A DNA stretch of 9,083 bases from an uncultured Bacilli bacterium (GTDB lineage Bacteria; Bacillota_I; Bacilli_A; RF39; UBA660), in NCBI GenBank assembly GCA_947588975.1, contig CANQAF010000042.1:1-9083 (forward strand), written 5' to 3'. A program made the position numbers and the translations under genes. Below are positions 6,155 through 9,083 of the stretch, piece after piece (position 1 is the first letter of the stretch; the number at the start of each line of letters is the position of its first letter). The notes beneath the pieces were generated by a model, which had not been told where the DNA came from, searched no databases, and worked only from the letters and a program-made list of their open reading frames with translations.

Positions 6155-6183
6155 AGTTTATCATAGCTTTATTTTAAATACAA
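6155..6183 (-). promoter_or_regulatory. Possible extended -10 promoter of the surface-protein gene
   Basis: Minus strand: TTGTAT (6183-6178), 17 bases, then TAAACT (6160-6155) preceded by TGA, giving an extended -10 (TGATAAACT). The -35 lies inside the last codons of nrnA. If used, the transcript would carry the inverted repeat and the G9 hairpin in a leader of about 105 bases. Confidence 0.35.
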
Positions 6184-7154
6184 GAATCATTCTCTATGTT
6201 TTTCTTATATTCACGACAGTTTTCATCTAATTCATGTATTAAAGATTCAACTTCTTCAAATGTTTTTAGGCGAACTCCACTTGCATATTTATGACCGCCA
6301 CCACCATAATGGCTTGCTACTTCATTTACAATAGGTCCACGAGAACGAATGGATCCACGAATATTTTCATTATTTTTATCAACCGTAAAAATAGCCCAAG
6401 CAAGCATCTCATCAATATAATTAAACTCATTAACCATGTTTCCTGACGTTGCGCTATCAATTCCATATTCCTGCAAAACATCATCTGTAATTGTAATAGA
6501 CGCAAAGCCATTATCTGTAATTTTAAAATGTGTTGCTATATAACTTTGAAATTGCATTTCACGAAATGGTCTTTTATACAAATTTTCATATAGTTTTGGA
6601 AAGTCAATTTTCGTTCTTCGAATTAATTTAGATACCAGTGCAAAAGTTTTAGATGTTGTATAGGTAAACAAAAATCTGTTTGTATCAGCAACCAATCCAA
6701 TATATAATTTTTCAGCAGCACTTTTTGTCATTTTAAGTGGTGTTTCAAAAGTAAGTTCCATTACCATTTGTGATGCGCTAGACGCACTATCATCAATCCA
6801 TTCAATATCAGCATACTTATCAATAAATGGATGATGATCAATTTTGATAATAGAAGAAAATAGTTGAATATCTACCCCATCAATTCTTTTAATATCTGGT
6901 GTATCTGTAACTATAAGTAAAGCATTATGGTACATATCTTCACTCATTTTGTCCAATGTACCTAAATAACGAAATTTACTAACTGGGCAACCTACTACAT
7001 AGACTTGCTTCTTTGGAAACGTATTTAAAATAATTTCTTTTAATGCAATAGAACTACCTATTGCATCTGGATCAGGTCCTACATGTCTAGCAATTACAAT
7101 CTTATCATATTTTTTAATTTGACGATAAATTTGTTTATAAATACGACTTTTCAT
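6174..7154 (-). CDS. nrnA: DHH/DHHA1 phosphoesterase, NrnA-like (nanoRNase / pAp phosphatase)
   Basis: Cytoplasmic Mn-dependent phosphoesterase. Relatives degrade 2-5 nt RNAs, dephosphorylate pAp and in some species cleave c-di-AMP breakdown products. From ATG 7154 the protein has 326 residues, the usual size. The DHH domain shows RHVGPDPDAIGS with His24, Asp28 and Asp30, TDTPD with Asp84, DHH at 106-108, and GLVADTNRF with Asp157. The C-terminal DHHA1 domain has GGGGH at 284-288. All metal ligands are present; motif I reads PDPD rather than the common PDGD. The start is ATG 7154 with TTGGAG at 7166-7161 as SD; the earlier in-frame TTG 7166 is part of that SD. It follows ackA with a one-base gap, so the two are co-transcribed and probably translationally coupled. 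The exact substrate cannot be told from sequence. Confidence 0.88.
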   Translation of the reverse strand: MKSRIYKQIYRQIKKYDKIVIARHVGPDPDAIGSSIALKEIILNTFPKKQVYVVGCPVSKFRYLGTLDKMSEDMYHNALLIVTDTPDIKRIDGVDIQLFSSIIKIDHHPFIDKYADIEWIDDSASSASQMVMELTFETPLKMTKSAAEKLYIGLVADTNRFLFTYTTSKTFALVSKLIRRTKIDFPKLYENLYKRPFREMQFQSYIATHFKITDNGFASITITDDVLQEYGIDSATSGNMVNEFNYIDEMLAWAIFTVDKNNENIRGSIRSRGPIVNEVASHYGGGGHKYASGVRLKTFEEVESLIHELDENCREYKKNIENDSCI

Positions 7155-7155
7155 G

Positions 7156-8337
7156 TTAAGCTCCAATTAACTCTACTGTATCTTGTGCAATCATTAATTC
7201 TTCATTCGTAGGTACTACATAAACTTCCACTGTAGAATCTGGTGCACTAATTTTAATTTCTTCCCCTCTTACTTGGTTTGCCTCATGATCTAATTTAATT
7301 CCTAAACAAGATAGTTTTTCTACAATTGCTTGTCTTGCAGCAATCGCATTTTCGCCAAGTCCTGCAGTAAATACAATTACATCTACTCCAGAAGCTTCTA
7401 CATAATATTCAGCAATATATTTTACAACAGTATCTACATATTTATGAAATGCTAATATACATCTTTCGTCATTGGCTTCAACACCAGAATAGATATCTCT
7501 AAAATCACTATATTGTCCACTCAATCCTAAAAATCCAGAATTCTTATTTAAATCTGTCATTACTTCATCCAAAGTTTTACCAGTTTGTTCCATTACATAA
7601 GGAATAATAGAGGCATCAATATCTCCACTACGCGTTCCCATCATAATACCTGCGTTTGGCGTAAATCCCATAGTAGTATCCAAACATCTTCCATTTTGAA
7701 CAAGTGATAATGATCCTCCACTTCCCAAATGACAAATAATTGCTTTATATTCGTCTTTTCCGAGTAATCTAGGAATTTGTTTACTAATAAAGCAATGACT
7801 TGTTCCATGGAATCCATATTTACGTACACCATATTTTTGATACCATTCATATGGAACAGGATAAATATATTTAGTAGGTTCCATAGTTTGATGAAAAGCC
7901 GTATCAAAAACACCTACCATAGGCACATTAGGTAGTGCCTTTTTAACCGCTTCAATTCCTAGAATATTAGCAGGATTATGTAATGGTGCCAACGGAATAT
8001 TTTTTCTTAAATCTTCTATTACTTCATCGGTTATAATCACAGAATGATGATACTTATCTCCTCCATGTACTAAACGATGTCCAATTCCATCAATTTCATC
8101 TAATGAGGAAATAATATGAAGTGAGATCAAACGGTCTAATAATACTTCCACTGCTACTGCATGATTTGGCATATCGACATCTTCTCTAATTTTCTCATTA
8201 TTATATTTAATGGTATAAAAACTATTTGGTAATGTTACTCTTTCAAAATAACCACTCGCAATACAAGTTAAATTATTCATATCAAATAAACTAAATTTCA
8301 AAGAACTACTTCCTGCATTGATAGACATTACTTTCAT
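7156..8337 (-). CDS. ackA: Acetate kinase
   Basis: Interconverts acetyl phosphate + ADP and acetate + ATP, the substrate-level phosphorylation step of acetate fermentation. Its 393 residues match the family (~395-405). Signature 1 NAGSSSLKF starts at Asn7; GHRLVHGG carries Arg88, PLHNP His120, FDTAFH Asp145, YGFHGTSH His177, and CHLGSGGS His203. GTRSGD contributes Arg236, VFTAGLGEN is the adenosine-side glycine loop, and NEE contributes Glu379. These correspond to the active-site residues Arg91, His123, Asp148, His180, His208, Arg241 and Glu384 of the Methanosarcina enzyme. ATG 8337 has a strong AAGGAAGG SD about seven bases upstream. It leads the ackA-nrnA operon. The usual partner pta (phosphotransacetylase) is not in this window. 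Confidence 0.97.
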   Translation of the reverse strand: MKVMSINAGSSSLKFSLFDMNNLTCIASGYFERVTLPNSFYTIKYNNEKIREDVDMPNHAVAVEVLLDRLISLHIISSLDEIDGIGHRLVHGGDKYHHSVIITDEVIEDLRKNIPLAPLHNPANILGIEAVKKALPNVPMVGVFDTAFHQTMEPTKYIYPVPYEWYQKYGVRKYGFHGTSHCFISKQIPRLLGKDEYKAIICHLGSGGSLSLVQNGRCLDTTMGFTPNAGIMMGTRSGDIDASIIPYVMEQTGKTLDEVMTDLNKNSGFLGLSGQYSDFRDIYSGVEANDERCILAFHKYVDTVVKYIAEYYVEASGVDVIVFTAGLGENAIAARQAIVEKLSCLGIKLDHEANQVRGEEIKISAPDSTVEVYVVPTNEELMIAQDTVELIGA

Positions 8338-8364
8338 AAGTTTACCTTCCTTCTATACATTAAT

Positions 8365-8393
8365 ATTATACTATAAAAAATGACAGAATAAAA
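8365..8393 (-). promoter_or_regulatory. Promoter of ackA-nrnA
   Basis: A consensus TATAAT (8370-8365) on the minus strand with a poor -35 (TTTTAT, 8393-8388) at 17 bases. The start near 8358 leaves about 20 bases before ATG 8337. It overlaps the T-tract of the terminator just upstream. Confidence 0.5.
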
Positions 8394-8418
8394 GAAAAAA
8401 GAATAGATAAACTATTCT
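8390..8418 (-). terminator. Intrinsic terminator of the upstream surface-protein gene
   Basis: Minus strand: AGAATAG (8418-8412) pairs with CTATTCT (8406-8400) around a TTTAT loop and runs into TTTTTTC and TTTT. The stem includes the TAG stop codon (8414-8412) of the gene. Confidence 0.82.
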
Positions 8419-9083
8419 GCTAATTGAAACCATATATTGTATACATTTGCAGTAAGATTTGCTAGACTCGCGTTTTTGTATAAATATAAATATCCACTTC
8501 CATTTTGTGGGTTTAATCTTTCTGAAGTATGCGTTTTTCTTTCGATGCTTTTCTCCCATCCAGAAGATACAGCTCTTCCGGTAAGTATATTTTTTATAGA
8601 TCCTGGTGATATTTCATCATTTGCACTCATATCGTTTGAGTTTTTAAGATGTACCCCAAAACCTGGATTACTTGATGTAGTAGAAGTACTGTTCATATAT
8701 GCATCTAAATCTACATATAGATATGCATAACTTGTTAAATCAATTGAATTTTTTGTGCGTAATCCTATCCTTGGAGCACTATTTCCTTGATAATTTATAT
8801 TTAAATTCAAATAGCCATCTTTCTCTATATATGATATTTGATTTAGAGCATCCTCACTCCCTGCAGTAGTAGGTACAAACTCTACCATCATTTTACCATC
8901 TAAGATAAGATAATCTGCTAAATGTTTAGGTTCTGAACAACTCTCCATTCCGCTATTACTGATATGACATACTTTCGCATATCCCGCTTCTACTGGTAAT
9001 TTACAAGTAGTATCATCTGCTACTACTTTATTGCTCATACTACTTTCTGTCTTTCCATAGTAACATACTGTTTCATGGATTTT
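8412..9083 (-). CDS. C-terminal part of a probable secreted/surface protein (5' end outside window)
   Basis: The reading frame stays open to the window edge at 9083, so ATG 9038 is most likely internal and the gene is partial. The 223 visible residues hold four Cys in the first ~50 (positions 7, 27, 39 and 49: TVCYYG, TTCKLP, KVCHIS, ESCSEP), which suggests an extracellular, disulfide-bonded segment. The rest is rich in alternating hydrophobic/polar strands (NLNINYQ, YAYLYVDLDAY, SGYLYLYKN, ANVYNIWFQ), as in beta-sandwich carbohydrate-binding or phage-tail-like domains. I cannot name the family. Asn, Ser and Tyr are abundant, as in the prepilin-like lectin at 4783-6042, and the two may be parallel surface products. 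It ends in its own terminator. Confidence 0.75.
   Translation of the reverse strand, partial: KIHETVCYYGKTESSMSNKVVADDTTCKLPVEAGYAKVCHISNSGMESCSEPKHLADYLILDGKMMVEFVPTTAGSEDALNQISYIEKDGYLNLNINYQGNSAPRIGLRTKNSIDLTSYAYLYVDLDAYMNSTSTTSSNPGFGVHLKNSNDMSANDEISPGSIKNILTGRAVSSGWEKSIERKTHTSERLNPQNGSGYLYLYKNASLANLTANVYNIWFQLAE

Noticed and set aside
6326..6511. Alternative minus-strand frames within nrnA, and within ackA at 7641-7913
   Set aside because: Out-of-frame overlaps inside strongly conserved enzymes.
8371..8559. Minus-strand frame crossing the end of the partial surface gene, and a plus-strand frame at 8437-8730
   Set aside because: They overlap the longer frame that stays open to the window edge and, for the first, run through its terminator.

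Overview
The window is an AT-rich piece of a low-GC Gram-positive chromosome. The protein families are typical of Bacilli, the tryptophan codons I checked are TGG, and TGA is used as a stop (nth, the deacetylase). This argues against a Mycoplasma-type recoded genome. My best guess, by inference, is an uncultured Bacilli/Erysipelotrichia-like gut bacterium, because it combines reduced housekeeping genes, a wall-modifying lipoprotein and prepilin-like surface proteins. It contains no rRNA, tRNA, CRISPR array, transposase or clear prophage. No gene-free stretch exceeds about 220 bases.

Layout: (1) 3-1952, minus strand: a three-gene operon of an unusually short class II tRNA nucleotidyltransferase (cca-like), dnaD and nth, with a good promoter at 2015-2044. 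(2) 2151-2518, minus: a single-gene HU unit with its own promoter, perfect Shine-Dalgarno sequence (SD) and an intrinsic terminator overlapping its stop codon. (3) 2558-2893, minus, and 3029-4315, plus: a holin-like small membrane protein divergent from a PdaC-like lipoprotein polysaccharide deacetylase, followed by a three-helix membrane protein (4356-4748) that lacks an SD. (4) A bidirectional terminator at 4747-4777 separates these from a minus-strand surface protein (4783-6042). That protein joins a prepilin-like N-terminus to a phage-tail/sulfatase-modifying-factor-like C-type lectin domain. (5) 6174-8337, minus: an ackA-nrnA operon with a one-base gap. (6) 8412-9083, minus: the C-terminal part of a second, cysteine-containing, probably extracellular protein that runs off the window.

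The most striking non-coding signal lies between nrnA and the surface-protein gene. A run of nine G (minus strand) forms the 5' arm of a G/C hairpin followed by six T, just before the surface gene's SD and after a 10-bp inverted repeat. It reads as an intrinsic terminator or attenuator whose stem contains a hypermutable homopolymer. This is a plausible length-dependent phase-variation switch for a surface lectin. Regions 1 and 2 are genome maintenance and tRNA maturation, 3 is envelope, 5 is acetate/ATP metabolism plus nanoRNA or pAp/c-di-AMP turnover, and 4 and 6 are cell-surface interaction.
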